A stretch of 36,974 nt of DNA, taken from Arcobacteraceae bacterium (GTDB lineage: Bacteria; Campylobacterota; Campylobacteria; Campylobacterales; Arcobacteraceae). Within the stretch, counting starts at the first letter, position 1; every line of letters begins with the position of its first letter. A model generated the notes under the pieces. The model had not been told where the DNA came from. It saw only the letters and a program-made list of their open reading frames with translations, and searched no databases. Shown piece by piece: positions 16,493 to 23,823 of this stretch. The stretch covers positions 1-36,974 of the forward strand of contig JALNYH010000020.1 in assembly GCA_023229945.1 (NCBI GenBank). Direction: 5' to 3'. A program made the position numbers and the translations under genes.

Positions 16493-17338
16493 ATGATAGA
16501 AATTTTTAATGCGGTGTCAAATATAGCGGTTCATATTGAAAAAGATATTTTCAATGGCTTAAGTGATGAGTTTTTTGATGTAAATATTACGGATGAAAAA
16601 CTACATTCCAAAATATATGCCAAATGTACAGAGATTATAGAAAATGAGTTTGAAAAGGTCAAGAGTGTCAAATGTGCGTTGAGTAAAGACAAAAAGCAAA
16701 TGTGTACTATCAATCCAAATGGAAAATATATCATTGCTTATGTGAGTATTGATAATGTTGAGTTATTGGATGTTGATTATTCATTGGGGACTATTCTTTG
16801 TGTATATGAAAATGAGATTTCACCAAAAAATATAAAAGCAGCAGCTTATATCACCTATGGACCTACTTTTCAAATGGTTTTTGCAACTGCCAATGAGGGC
16901 GTGAAGTTCTTTTCTTATGAGGGTGAGAAATTTGTCCAAAAAGAGTCTTTTAGACTAAGCTCTAGTGGTAAAATCAACTCAACAGGTGGAAATATAGCTC
17001 AATGGACAAGCGAACACAAGGGGCTTATGCAAAGCTTTTTTGATGATGGATATAGACTTAGATTTAGTGATAGTTTGTCTTTGGATACTCATCAGATACT
17101 ATTCAAACGAGGTGGAATATACTCAAACCCAGCTACAAATGAGAATCCAAATGGTACTTTGGAGCTTGTATTTGAAGCGTATCCAATTAGTTTTATAGTA
17201 GAACTTGCTGGTGGTGCTTCCGTGGATGGAAAATATAGAATTTTAGATATAGAATCACTCAATGTTCATCATAAATCACCATTGTATTTTGGTTCATTAA
17301 ATGAAATCCAAAGAGTTAAATCTACTTTTGGAGCATAG
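16493..17338 (+). CDS. Class I fructose-1,6-bisphosphatase-like protein with a degenerate metal site
   Basis: A 281-residue protein that aligns end to end with class I fructose-1,6-bisphosphatases: AAYITYGPTFQMVFAT, KINSTGGNIAQW, DDGYRLRFSDSL, GGIYSNPAT, LVFEAYPISFIVELAGGAS and the closing SPLYFGS are all in family order. The catalytic metal site is not intact. Where the family has SEE-type acidic residues this has LSKDKKQ, and the hallmark DPLDGSS reads VSIDNVE. The C-terminal glutamate of FEAYP is kept. It is therefore either inactive, altered in substrate, or regulatory. A DUF89 phosphatase gene follows after 5 bases. Annotation as fbp by homology alone would be risky. Confidence 0.78.
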   Translation: MIEIFNAVSNIAVHIEKDIFNGLSDEFFDVNITDEKLHSKIYAKCTEIIENEFEKVKSVKCALSKDKKQMCTINPNGKYIIAYVSIDNVELLDVDYSLGTILCVYENEISPKNIKAAAYITYGPTFQMVFATANEGVKFFSYEGEKFVQKESFRLSSSGKINSTGGNIAQWTSEHKGLMQSFFDDGYRLRFSDSLSLDTHQILFKRGGIYSNPATNENPNGTLELVFEAYPISFIVELAGGASVDGKYRILDIESLNVHHKSPLYFGSLNEIQRVKSTFGA

Positions 17339-17343
17339 TTTAT

Positions 17344-18201
17344 ATGAATATACAAAATGACTGTGTGGCGTGTATAGTAGGGCAAATAGATAAAGCTTTG
17401 GATTTGTTGGATGTGCCTCAAGCGTTGGCAGATGAGATAAAACAAGAAGTCAAAGAATACTCAAAAAGCTTCTCCTTTTCTTATACGCCACCTTTTATTG
17501 CCAAAGATGTATATGCTTACCTTGCAAGTAGGCTAAACTTGAGCGACCCACTAGAAACTATCAAGCAACAAAGTATCGAAAAAGCTACTGAACTATTGCC
17601 ATATATTTATAAAATGATTGATAAAAGTGATGATAAACTTTTTGCGTCTATAAAAGCTAGTGTTGCTGGTAATGTGATAGATTTTGGGGCGAAAGAGCAG
17701 TTTTGTCTGACCAATGAAGTGTTAAGTATATTTGAAAAAGATTTTGCAATCAATCACTATGATATTTTGAGCCAACAAATATTAAAAGCCGATACAATCT
17801 TGGTTCTTGGTGATAATAGTGGTGAAAATGTATTTGATAAAGTACTCCTTCAAACTATCAAAAATTTATATCCATCAAAAGAGCTTTTTTATGCCACAAG
17901 AGGTAAACCAATTATTAATGATATTACCACCAAAGAAGCTTATCAAGTAGGTATTGACGCGTATGCTACCATAGTCGATAGCGGAGTAGACACGCCAGGG
18001 CTTGACCTTAGCCGAGCTAGTGATGAGTTTAAAAAGCTTTTTTTTGAAATTCCTTTGATTATAGCAAAAGGAATGGGGAATTATGAATGTTTGGAGCAAT
18101 TATGCGATGAAAGAATTTTCTTTTTATTCAAAGTAAAATGTAATGTTGTGGCTTCTAGTATTGATAAAGAAATTGGAGATATAGTTTTATTGCAAAAATA
18201 A
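17344..18201 (+). CDS. DUF89 (ARMT1-like) metal-dependent phosphatase, subfamily with N-terminal CxxC
   Basis: A 285-residue member of the DUF89 damage-control phosphatase family, which removes phosphate from unwanted or damaged sugar phosphates and phosphometabolites. The N-terminal NDCVACIVGQ carries the CxxC typical of the prokaryotic subfamily. The catalytic segments are present: LVLGDNSGENVFDKVLL with the metal-binding Asp-Asn, TRGKPIINDITTKEA, VDSGVDTPGLDL and IIAKGMGNYECL. It lies 5 bases after the fructose-bisphosphatase-like gene and surely shares its transcript. The actual substrate is unknown; a sugar phosphate is a reasonable inference from the neighbour and family. Confidence 0.85.
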   Translation: MNIQNDCVACIVGQIDKALDLLDVPQALADEIKQEVKEYSKSFSFSYTPPFIAKDVYAYLASRLNLSDPLETIKQQSIEKATELLPYIYKMIDKSDDKLFASIKASVAGNVIDFGAKEQFCLTNEVLSIFEKDFAINHYDILSQQILKADTILVLGDNSGENVFDKVLLQTIKNLYPSKELFYATRGKPIINDITTKEAYQVGIDAYATIVDSGVDTPGLDLSRASDEFKKLFFEIPLIIAKGMGNYECLEQLCDERIFFLFKVKCNVVASSIDKEIGDIVLLQK

Positions 18202-18238
18202 TTTATTTTGGAATAATTGTTTTTTCTAAGTATAAAAT

Positions 18239-18244
18239 TATAAT
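18239..18244 (+). promoter_or_regulatory. Possible -10 box of the diguanylate cyclase gene
   Basis: TATAAT 74 bases before the ATG at 18318, in the AT-rich gap after the DUF89 gene. Confidence 0.35.
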
Positions 18245-18317
18245 AAAGAAGATACAATTTAGTTAAGAGAATGATTTTTTTATGGAAGATTTATTTTGAC
18301 TCAATAAAAGGTGAAAT

Positions 18318-19697
18318 ATGAAACAAGTAGTACAGCTTAAAGAGTTTAGTTATATCTTAAGAATTAATAAAGTTAAAATTGTTGATTTTTGGCTTGAAAT
18401 GGAAGATGTCAAAAATATACTTGGTACACATCAAATAATAGTTTCAGATGATAGAAAAAAAGTTTTTTATGAGTTGTTTGACTGTATAGTTGGTGTAGTT
18501 CAATGGGATTTAACAATTTCAGATTGTCCTATAAAAAATAAATTTTTACAAATTTTAAGTGAATCTAGTGTAAATACAGCTGAAATATTTACACTTTTTA
18601 TTTCATTGAAAAATAGTGTTGAAAGCTATTTTTATAAAGAGGGACTGCTCTCTTTTGGCTTATCAAGTGATATTGAAAAAATATTTTTGAAAGTGACTAA
18701 TGAGCTTTATAATACTTATGAAGAAATGAAAGATAGTGTAACTGATTTCAAAAATGAACACTCAAATCTTTTAAATGAATATAAAAAAGCCGTTGATTTG
18801 AGTAATATTGTATCTAAAACAAATCCAAAAGGAATTATCACTTATGTAAATAACAAATTTTGTGAAATTTCAGGCTACAGTAGAAGTGAACTTATAGGAA
18901 AACCACACAATATAGTAAGACACCCCACTATGCAAAGCTCGGTATTCAAAGAGCTTTGGGATACAATAAAAGAAAAAAAACCTTGGCGTGGAGTCGTTGT
19001 CAATATGAAAAAAGATGGGAGAAAGTATGTAGTTGATTCTACGATAGTTCCTATACTAGACATTGATGGTGATGTAGTAGAATATATTGCTATAAGACAC
19101 GATGTAACAGAGTTTGAACAAACAAAAGAACAATTAAGTACGCTCAATCGTGCAATGAAGCATAAAGTAGATGAGCTTTATAGTATGACTCAAGTTCTTG
19201 AAGAACAAGCTTCAATTGATGTTTTGACTAGTACTTTTAATCGTGCAAAATTTGAAGAATTTTTTGATTTAGAGTTCCAAAAAGCAAAAATGCAAAGAAA
19301 TCATTTGAGTATAATTTTATTGGATATTGATAGGTTTAAATCTATCAATGATACATTCGGGCATGATGTTGGAGATAGTATACTGAAAGAAATTGCCAAA
19401 ATGATAGCCAAAAATATAAGAAGTAGTGATACGCTAGCTCGTTGGGGTGGTGAAGAATTTGCTATATTATTACCAGGTACTCAGCTAGATAAAGCAAAAG
19501 TAGTAGCAACAAATCTACAACAATCAATATTAGAACATAAGTTTGAGTCTGTAGATACTCAAATAACTGCTAGTTTTGGAGTGGCATTGTGTACAGAATC
19601 TGATAATAAAGAAGATTTCTTCAAGCGAGCAGATAAAGCACTTTATAAAGCAAAAAATAGTGGTAGAAATCTTGTAGTTGGGGAAGATGAGCTTTAA
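18318..19697 (+). CDS. PAS-domain diguanylate cyclase (GGDEF protein)
   Basis: A 459-residue signalling protein. Residues 1-140 are helical and look like an RsbR-N or globin-type sensor (weak match). A PAS domain follows (about 158-270) with the Aer-like text ITYVNNKFCEISGYSRSELIG, PHNIVRHPTMQ and PWRGVVVNMKKDG, a type that often binds a flavin. A short coiled coil leads into a complete GGDEF domain (about 300-455): FDRFKSIND-type LLDIDRFKSINDTFGHDVGD and active-site GGEEF. The RSSD exactly five residues before GGEEF is an intact inhibitory I-site for c-di-GMP. No membrane segment is seen, so it should be a cytoplasmic redox or energy sensor producing c-di-GMP. Confidence 0.92.
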   Translation: MKQVVQLKEFSYILRINKVKIVDFWLEMEDVKNILGTHQIIVSDDRKKVFYELFDCIVGVVQWDLTISDCPIKNKFLQILSESSVNTAEIFTLFISLKNSVESYFYKEGLLSFGLSSDIEKIFLKVTNELYNTYEEMKDSVTDFKNEHSNLLNEYKKAVDLSNIVSKTNPKGIITYVNNKFCEISGYSRSELIGKPHNIVRHPTMQSSVFKELWDTIKEKKPWRGVVVNMKKDGRKYVVDSTIVPILDIDGDVVEYIAIRHDVTEFEQTKEQLSTLNRAMKHKVDELYSMTQVLEEQASIDVLTSTFNRAKFEEFFDLEFQKAKMQRNHLSIILLDIDRFKSINDTFGHDVGDSILKEIAKMIAKNIRSSDTLARWGGEEFAILLPGTQLDKAKVVATNLQQSILEHKFESVDTQITASFGVALCTESDNKEDFFKRADKALYKAKNSGRNLVVGEDEL

Positions 19698-19706
19698 TAC
19701 TTACAT

Positions 19707-19853
19707 TTAAGGGAGTTCTTCTTCCTTGAAGTCTTTTGATTTTTTATATTTTTTGTATTTTAGTATGGCAAAAGTATGGCGAACTGTAACAATCCCCAAA
19801 ACAACAAAAATTGCTATAAGTATAAGTTGAGCTATTAAAAATAAGAATTCCAC
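19707..19853 (-). CDS. Small single-pass membrane protein (48 residues)
   Basis: Reading leftward from GTG 19853, a 48-residue frame starts VEFLFLIAQLILIAIFVVL, a strong membrane segment, followed by a basic and then acidic tail (KYKKYKKSKDFKEEELP). AAAGGG lies six bases before the GTG, a good ribosome site, and an overlapping ATG frame two bases upstream closes after six codons. Basic residues after the membrane segment suggest a cytoplasmic C-terminus. It lies downstream of argG on the same strand, separated by tandem repeats. It is not recognised as a known family, but hydrophobic pattern, start signal and clean end make it a credible gene. Confidence 0.65.
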   Translation of the reverse strand: MEFLFLIAQLILIAIFVVLGIVTVRHTFAILKYKKYKKSKDFKEEELP

Positions 19854-19866
19854 ATATTACCCTTTA

Positions 19867-19944
19867 AATTGGTAATTAGTTATTAGTAATTGGTAATTGG
19901 GAAGAGAAGCCAATACACCAATATACTAATACACCAATATACTA
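19867..19944. repeat. Short tandem repeats in two complementary arms, downstream of argG
   Basis: The left arm (19867-19901) is about five degenerate 7-mers of the type AATTGGT/AATTAGT. After a spacer (aagagaag) the right arm (19910-19944) contains a perfect 16-bp tandem duplication (19913-19928 and 19929-19944, ATACACCAATATACTA), itself two related 8-mers. The arms are roughly reverse complementary (TTGGT against ACCAA), so the transcript of either strand could fold into a long imperfect hairpin. Confidence 0.7.
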
Positions 19945-19948
19945 AAAA

Positions 19949-21163
19949 CTATTTTCTAGCTTGACCAGCTATTACAAATCTTAATGCATTTAGTCTTATA
20001 AATCCTGCAGCATCTTTTTGATCATAAACACTATCAGCTTCAAATGTACAATGAGCTTCAGAGAATAATGTTTTTGGAGAAGTTCTTCCAACAACTGTGA
20101 TATTACCTTTGTAAAGTTTTAATCTTACAGTTCCCTCAACATTTTTTTGAGTTTCATCTATTGCTGCTTGAAGCATTTTTCTCTCAGGTGCAAACCAATA
20201 TCCATTGTAGATAAGTTTTGCATATTTAGGCATAATCTCATCTTTTAGGTGAGCTTCTTCTCTATCTAGGCATATTGATTCTATAGCTCTGTGAGCTTTT
20301 AGCATGATTGTTCCACCTGGAGTTTCATAGCATCCTCTACTTTTCATCCCAACATATCTATTTTCTACTATGTCAACTCTTCCAATACCATGTTTGTTTC
20401 CATAGTTATTAAGAGTTTTTAGAAGTGTTGCAGGACTCATAGCTTCACCATTGATTGCTATAGGGTCACCATTTTTGTATTCAATTGTGATATATTCTGG
20501 TTCATCTGGAGCTTTTTCTGGTGCAGTTGTCCATAGCCACATATCTTCTTCTGGCTCTGCATTTGGATCTTCTAAAATTTGTCCTTCATAAGAGATATGA
20601 AGTAAATTAGCATCCATAGAATATGGTGATTTATTTTTCTTTTTTTCTATTTGGATTCCGTGTTCTTGAGCATAAGCTAATAAACTTTCTCTACTATTTA
20701 ATTCCCACTCTCTCCAAGGAGCTATTACAGTAACACCTGGCATAAGAGAAAGATAACCAAGCTCAAATCTTACTTGGTCATTTCCTTTTCCTGTAGCCCC
20801 GTGACTTACTGCATCTGCACCCATTTTGTTAGCAATTTCTATTTGTTTTTTTGCTATAAGAGGTCTAGCTATTGATGTACCCAAAAGATATTCACCTTCA
20901 TATATAGTATTTGCTCTAAACATTGGGAATACATAATCTTTCACAAACTCTTCTCTTAAATCTTCAATAAAAATATTTTCAGGTTTAATTCCCATTGCCA
21001 AAGCTTTAGCACGAGCTGGTTCTACCTCTTCACCTTGTCCCAAATCAGCTGTAAATGTTATAACTTCTGCATGGTATACATCTTGTAACCATTTTAATAT
21101 AATACTAGTATCAAGCCCACCACTATAAGCAAGAACTACCTTTTTTACCTCTTTTTTACTCAT
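19949..21163 (-). CDS. argG: Argininosuccinate synthase
   Basis: A 404-residue cytoplasmic enzyme of full length. It joins citrulline and aspartate using ATP, the penultimate step of arginine synthesis. VVLAYSGGLDTSIILKWL is the ATP pyrophosphatase loop; HGATGKGNDQVRFE, APWREW, SPYSMDANLLHISYEG and GRVDIVENRYVGMKSRG are the substrate-binding segments. GGAGGA precedes the ATG at 21163. It is divergent from the S4-domain gene with an 84-base promoter gap, and followed by tandem repeats and a small membrane protein gene. Confidence 0.97.
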   Translation of the reverse strand: MSKKEVKKVVLAYSGGLDTSIILKWLQDVYHAEVITFTADLGQGEEVEPARAKALAMGIKPENIFIEDLREEFVKDYVFPMFRANTIYEGEYLLGTSIARPLIAKKQIEIANKMGADAVSHGATGKGNDQVRFELGYLSLMPGVTVIAPWREWELNSRESLLAYAQEHGIQIEKKKNKSPYSMDANLLHISYEGQILEDPNAEPEEDMWLWTTAPEKAPDEPEYITIEYKNGDPIAINGEAMSPATLLKTLNNYGNKHGIGRVDIVENRYVGMKSRGCYETPGGTIMLKAHRAIESICLDREEAHLKDEIMPKYAKLIYNGYWFAPERKMLQAAIDETQKNVEGTVRLKLYKGNITVVGRTSPKTLFSEAHCTFEADSVYDQKDAAGFIRLNALRFVIAGQARK

Positions 21164-21212
21164 AAGAGTCCTCCGTTAATTGAATTATGGTGACATTTTA
21201 TCATAATATTGC

Positions 21213-21218
21213 TATAAT
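21213..21218 (+). promoter_or_regulatory. Probable -10 box of the S4-domain gene
   Basis: TATAAT preceded by GC, 30 bases before the GTG start at 21248, in the divergent gap with argG. Confidence 0.5.
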
Positions 21219-21247
21219 CTAGGTTACAAATTGCAAGTGAGGTTGAT

Positions 21248-21499
21248 GTGAGAATTGATAAGTTTTTAAGTACAGTAAATCTTGTAAAACGAAGAGCAGT
21301 AAGTGAAGATATGCTTGAACATAATGTTGTATTTTTAAATGGAAATTCTGTAAAAAAAGCAAAAGAAGTCAAAGTAGGCGATATCATCGAGCTTAGATAT
21401 ATTGAATATACTGATAAATACCAAGTTTTAGCAATTCCCACAACAAAATCAACACCAAAAAGCAAACAAGAAGAGTATGTTAGAAAAGTTACTGACTGA
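21248..21499 (+). CDS. Small S4-domain RNA-binding protein (RqcP/Hsp15-like)
   Basis: An 83-residue protein made almost wholly of an S4 RNA-binding domain: MRIDKFLSTVNLVKRRAVSEDML, then VVFLNGNSVKKAKEVKVGDIIEL. Small stand-alone S4 proteins of this type (Hsp15, RqcP) bind rRNA or tRNA on obstructed 50S subunits. The lysine-rich C-terminal tail fits rRNA contact. The start is GTG at 21248 with GAGG five bases upstream. The last codons and the stop lie inside the first unit of the octamer array at 21495. Confidence 0.85.
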   Translation: MRIDKFLSTVNLVKRRAVSEDMLEHNVVFLNGNSVKKAKEVKVGDIIELRYIEYTDKYQVLAIPTTKSTPKSKQEEYVRKVTD

Positions 21500-21604
21500 G
21501 AGACTGAGAGACTGAGAGACTGAGAGACTGAGAGACTGAGAGACTGAGAGACTGAGAGATGAATAATTTTCTTGCTTAGTTTCTCAGTTACTTAGTTACT
21601 TAGT
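21495..21604. repeat. Octamer tandem array with a complementary octamer arm
   Basis: Eight perfect copies of ACTGAGAG run from 21495 to 21558. After a 14-base spacer, four degenerate octamers (tgcttagt, ttctcagt, tacttagt, tacttagt; 21573-21604) match the reverse complement CTCTCAGT, mostly with G-U-compatible changes. The transcript can therefore fold into a hairpin with arms of about 32 bases, in several registers. It lies between the S4-domain gene and trpD, just before the trpD ribosome site. Copy number is likely to vary by slippage. Confidence 0.85.
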
Positions 21605-21627
21605 TTCTTCCCAAAAAAGGAGCTACA

Positions 21628-22611
21628 ATGTTTAATAAAACAAAACTAAAATTTGATGATATTTTCGATGGACGACTGAGTGATGAAGAAGTCAGAAGTT
21701 ATTTGATAGAACTTTATGAAAAAGGTGAGAGTGCAGCAGAGATAGCAGGAGCTGCTAGTGCCATGAGAGAACATTCTATATTACTTCCTATTCCTTTCCA
21801 TCTAGAGCAAAGACTAGTTGACAATTGTGGTACAGGTGGAGACAAAAGTAATAGTTTCAATGTATCTACAACTGTTTCATTATTATTGTCAGCTTGTGGA
21901 TGTTATGTAGCAAAGCATGGAAATAGAAGTATTACAAGTAATAGTGGAAGTGCTGATATGCTAGAAGCTCTTGGGGTAAATCTTCATGTGACATTGGAAA
22001 AACAAGCTATTATGCTTGAAGATACTGGGTTTATATTTATGTTTGCGGTCAATCATCATCCAGCCATGAAAGATATTATGCCTATACGAAAATCAATACC
22101 ACATAGAACAATATTTAATATTTTAGGTCCTTTGACAAATCCAGCAGGTGCAGTAAAACAACTTATTGGAGTATTTGACAAAGAATATATCCATAAGATG
22201 GTAGAAGCCTTGAAACTTTTGGGTGCAAATAGGGTAATGGTAGTAAGTAGTGCTGATGGACTTGATGAAATAAGTATTAGTGATGTTACATATGCCAGTA
22301 AGCTTGAAGATGGTGTGATTAGTGATTTTATTATAGACCCAAGAGATTATGGATTCCCGATATATCCAAAAACTGATATTGAAGGTGGCGATGCTGTACA
22401 AAATGCTCAAATCACAAGAGATATACTTGAAGGCAAAACAACAGGAGCAAAACTTGATATTGTATTACTAAATGCTGCAGCTGCTCTTGAGGTTGATGGT
22501 ATGGCAAAAGATATATCTGAGGGTATTGAAATAGCAAGAAATGCAATACTAAGTGGAAAAGCAAAAGCCAAACTTGAACAAATAATTCAAGTATCAAATG
22601 TGTTGATGTAA
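21628..22611 (+). CDS. trpD: Anthranilate phosphoribosyltransferase
   Basis: A 327-residue enzyme that transfers phosphoribose from PRPP to anthranilate, the second step of tryptophan synthesis. DNCGTGGDKSNSFNVST is the PRPP-binding loop, KHGNRSITSNSGSADMLEALG the anthranilate-binding segment, and HPAMKDIMPIRKSIPHRTIFN, LGPLTNPAG and SADGLDEIS complete the family set. GGAG lies ahead of the ATG at 21628. It is not beside other trp genes here; the next genes (tsaE, lptB) are functionally unrelated but close enough to share a transcript. A long repeat hairpin lies immediately upstream. Confidence 0.96.
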   Translation: MFNKTKLKFDDIFDGRLSDEEVRSYLIELYEKGESAAEIAGAASAMREHSILLPIPFHLEQRLVDNCGTGGDKSNSFNVSTTVSLLLSACGCYVAKHGNRSITSNSGSADMLEALGVNLHVTLEKQAIMLEDTGFIFMFAVNHHPAMKDIMPIRKSIPHRTIFNILGPLTNPAGAVKQLIGVFDKEYIHKMVEALKLLGANRVMVVSSADGLDEISISDVTYASKLEDGVISDFIIDPRDYGFPIYPKTDIEGGDAVQNAQITRDILEGKTTGAKLDIVLLNAAAALEVDGMAKDISEGIEIARNAILSGKAKAKLEQIIQVSNVLM

Positions 22612-22612
22612 T

Positions 22613-23023
22613 ATGAAGTTTTATTGTGATTTAAAAGAAGTTTCAAAAGTTGTTGAGTATTTAAAAACTCTTGTTTTGGATAAAAATATAGTTGTTTTAT
22701 TAAGAGGTGATTTAGCTAGTGGCAAAACTACTTTGGTTAAAGAATTTATTAAAAGTTTAGATATTGATGAAATCGTAACTTCGCCTACTTTTAGTATCCA
22801 AAGTTGCTATGGGGATACATTTTTTCATTATGATACATATAATAAGACATTAAATGAATTTATATCTTTGGGGCTTCTTGAAGAGTTTGAAAAACAAGGG
22901 ATTCACTTTGTAGAGTGGGGTGATGAAAAGCTTGAAGAGTTATTACATTCTTATGGGTTCGATATAATTATTGTACAAATTAACAAGTTAGATAATAAAA
23001 GAGAGTATGAGATACATGAGTGA
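22613..23023 (+). CDS. tsaE: tRNA threonylcarbamoyladenosine biosynthesis ATPase TsaE
   Basis: A 136-residue protein of the usual TsaE length. LLRGDLASGKTTLVKEF is a Walker A loop, followed by TSPTFSIQSCY, FFHYDTYN and HFVEWGDEKLEELL, the conserved order of this family. TsaE binds and hydrolyses ATP and regulates the TsaB-TsaD complex that makes the t6A modification at tRNA position 37. The ATG at 22613 follows the trpD stop after one base, and its end overlaps the start of lptB. Confidence 0.95.
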   Translation: MKFYCDLKEVSKVVEYLKTLVLDKNIVVLLRGDLASGKTTLVKEFIKSLDIDEIVTSPTFSIQSCYGDTFFHYDTYNKTLNEFISLGLLEEFEKQGIHFVEWGDEKLEELLHSYGFDIIIVQINKLDNKREYEIHE

Positions 23024-23744
23024 ATATAAGTTAGAAATAAAAAATATTACAAAAAAAATCAAAAAAACAGATATTTTACATGGTATTAGTTTGGATATCA
23101 AAAGTGGTGAGATTGTAGGGCTTTTAGGTCCAAATGGTGCTGGAAAAACTACTACATTTTATACTATTTGTGGTCTTGTGGAAGCTACTAGTGGTAGTGT
23201 TTATTTTAATGATGAGGATATCACTTCTCTTCCTCTTCATAAAAGAGCTTTAAAGGGTATTGGCTATTTACCACAAGAATCTTCTATTTTCAAAGATTTG
23301 TCTATAGAAGACAACCTTATGCTAGCGGCTGAAATAGTCTATAAAGACAAAGAAACACAAGAAAAAAGAGTTGAAGAGATGTTGGCTATTTTTAATATAG
23401 AGCCAATAAGACAAAGAAAAGGGATTAGTTTGAGTGGAGGTGAGCGAAGAAGAGCTGAGATAGCAAGAGCTTTGATATCTCAACCAAAGTTTTTACTTCT
23501 TGATGAACCTTTTGCTGGTGTTGACCCAATTGCTGTCAAAGATATACAAGAAATCATAGCTGAGCTAAAAAAACTAGGTATCGGAGTACTTATAACAGAC
23601 CATAATGTAAGAGAAACTTTAGCTATATGTGATAGAGCGTATGTTATGAAAAATGGAGCGGTACTTGCTAGTGGTAATAGTGATGATATCAAATCAGATA
23701 GTTCTGTAAGGGAACATTATCTAGGAGAAGCCTTTAGCTTTTAG
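23016..23744 (+). CDS. lptB: Lipopolysaccharide export ABC transporter ATPase LptB
   Basis: A 242-residue ABC ATPase that powers extraction of lipopolysaccharide from the inner membrane with LptFG. GPNGAGKTT (Walker A), YLPQESSIFKDLSIEDNLMLA (Q-loop region and LptB signature), LSGGERRRAEIARAL, LLLDEPFAGVDPIAV (Walker B) and ITDHNVRETLAICDRAYVM are all present and closely match LptB rather than other ABC proteins. The frame opens at ATG 23007, but the ATG at 23016 (MSEYKLEI) gives the usual start. It overlaps tsaE by 8 bases. Partner lpt genes are not in the window. Confidence 0.95.
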   Translation: MSEYKLEIKNITKKIKKTDILHGISLDIKSGEIVGLLGPNGAGKTTTFYTICGLVEATSGSVYFNDEDITSLPLHKRALKGIGYLPQESSIFKDLSIEDNLMLAAEIVYKDKETQEKRVEEMLAIFNIEPIRQRKGISLSGGERRRAEIARALISQPKFLLLDEPFAGVDPIAVKDIQEIIAELKKLGIGVLITDHNVRETLAICDRAYVMKNGAVLASGNSDDIKSDSSVREHYLGEAFSF

Positions 23745-23751
23745 ATAAATT

Positions 23752-23779
23752 TTGTTGCAATGTAACTTTATTGCAACAA
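23752..23779. promoter_or_regulatory. 10-bp perfect inverted repeat upstream of the hydrogenase operon
   Basis: TTGTTGCAAT (23752-23761) and ATTGCAACAA (23770-23779) are perfect reverse complements separated by 8 bases. A further half-site-like ATTGCACAA lies at 23792-23800, before the ribosome site AAAGGA and the ATG at 23824. The position fits either an operator controlling the hydrogenase operon or a terminator for lptB. The repeated ATTGCA half-site outside the hairpin favours protein binding. Confidence 0.55.
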
Positions 23780-23823
23780 TTATTTAGTACTATTGCACAA
23801 TTTGGGTAAAGGATATAGTCAAT

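Noticed and set aside
21495..21558. Tandem array looked at first like a CRISPR.
   Set aside because: Units are 8 bases with no spacers, and no cas gene is near; it is a simple tandem repeat.
22412..22597. Leucine-rich minus-strand frame.
   Set aside because: Antisense to trpD, which is complete and well conserved; composition reflects the complementary codons.
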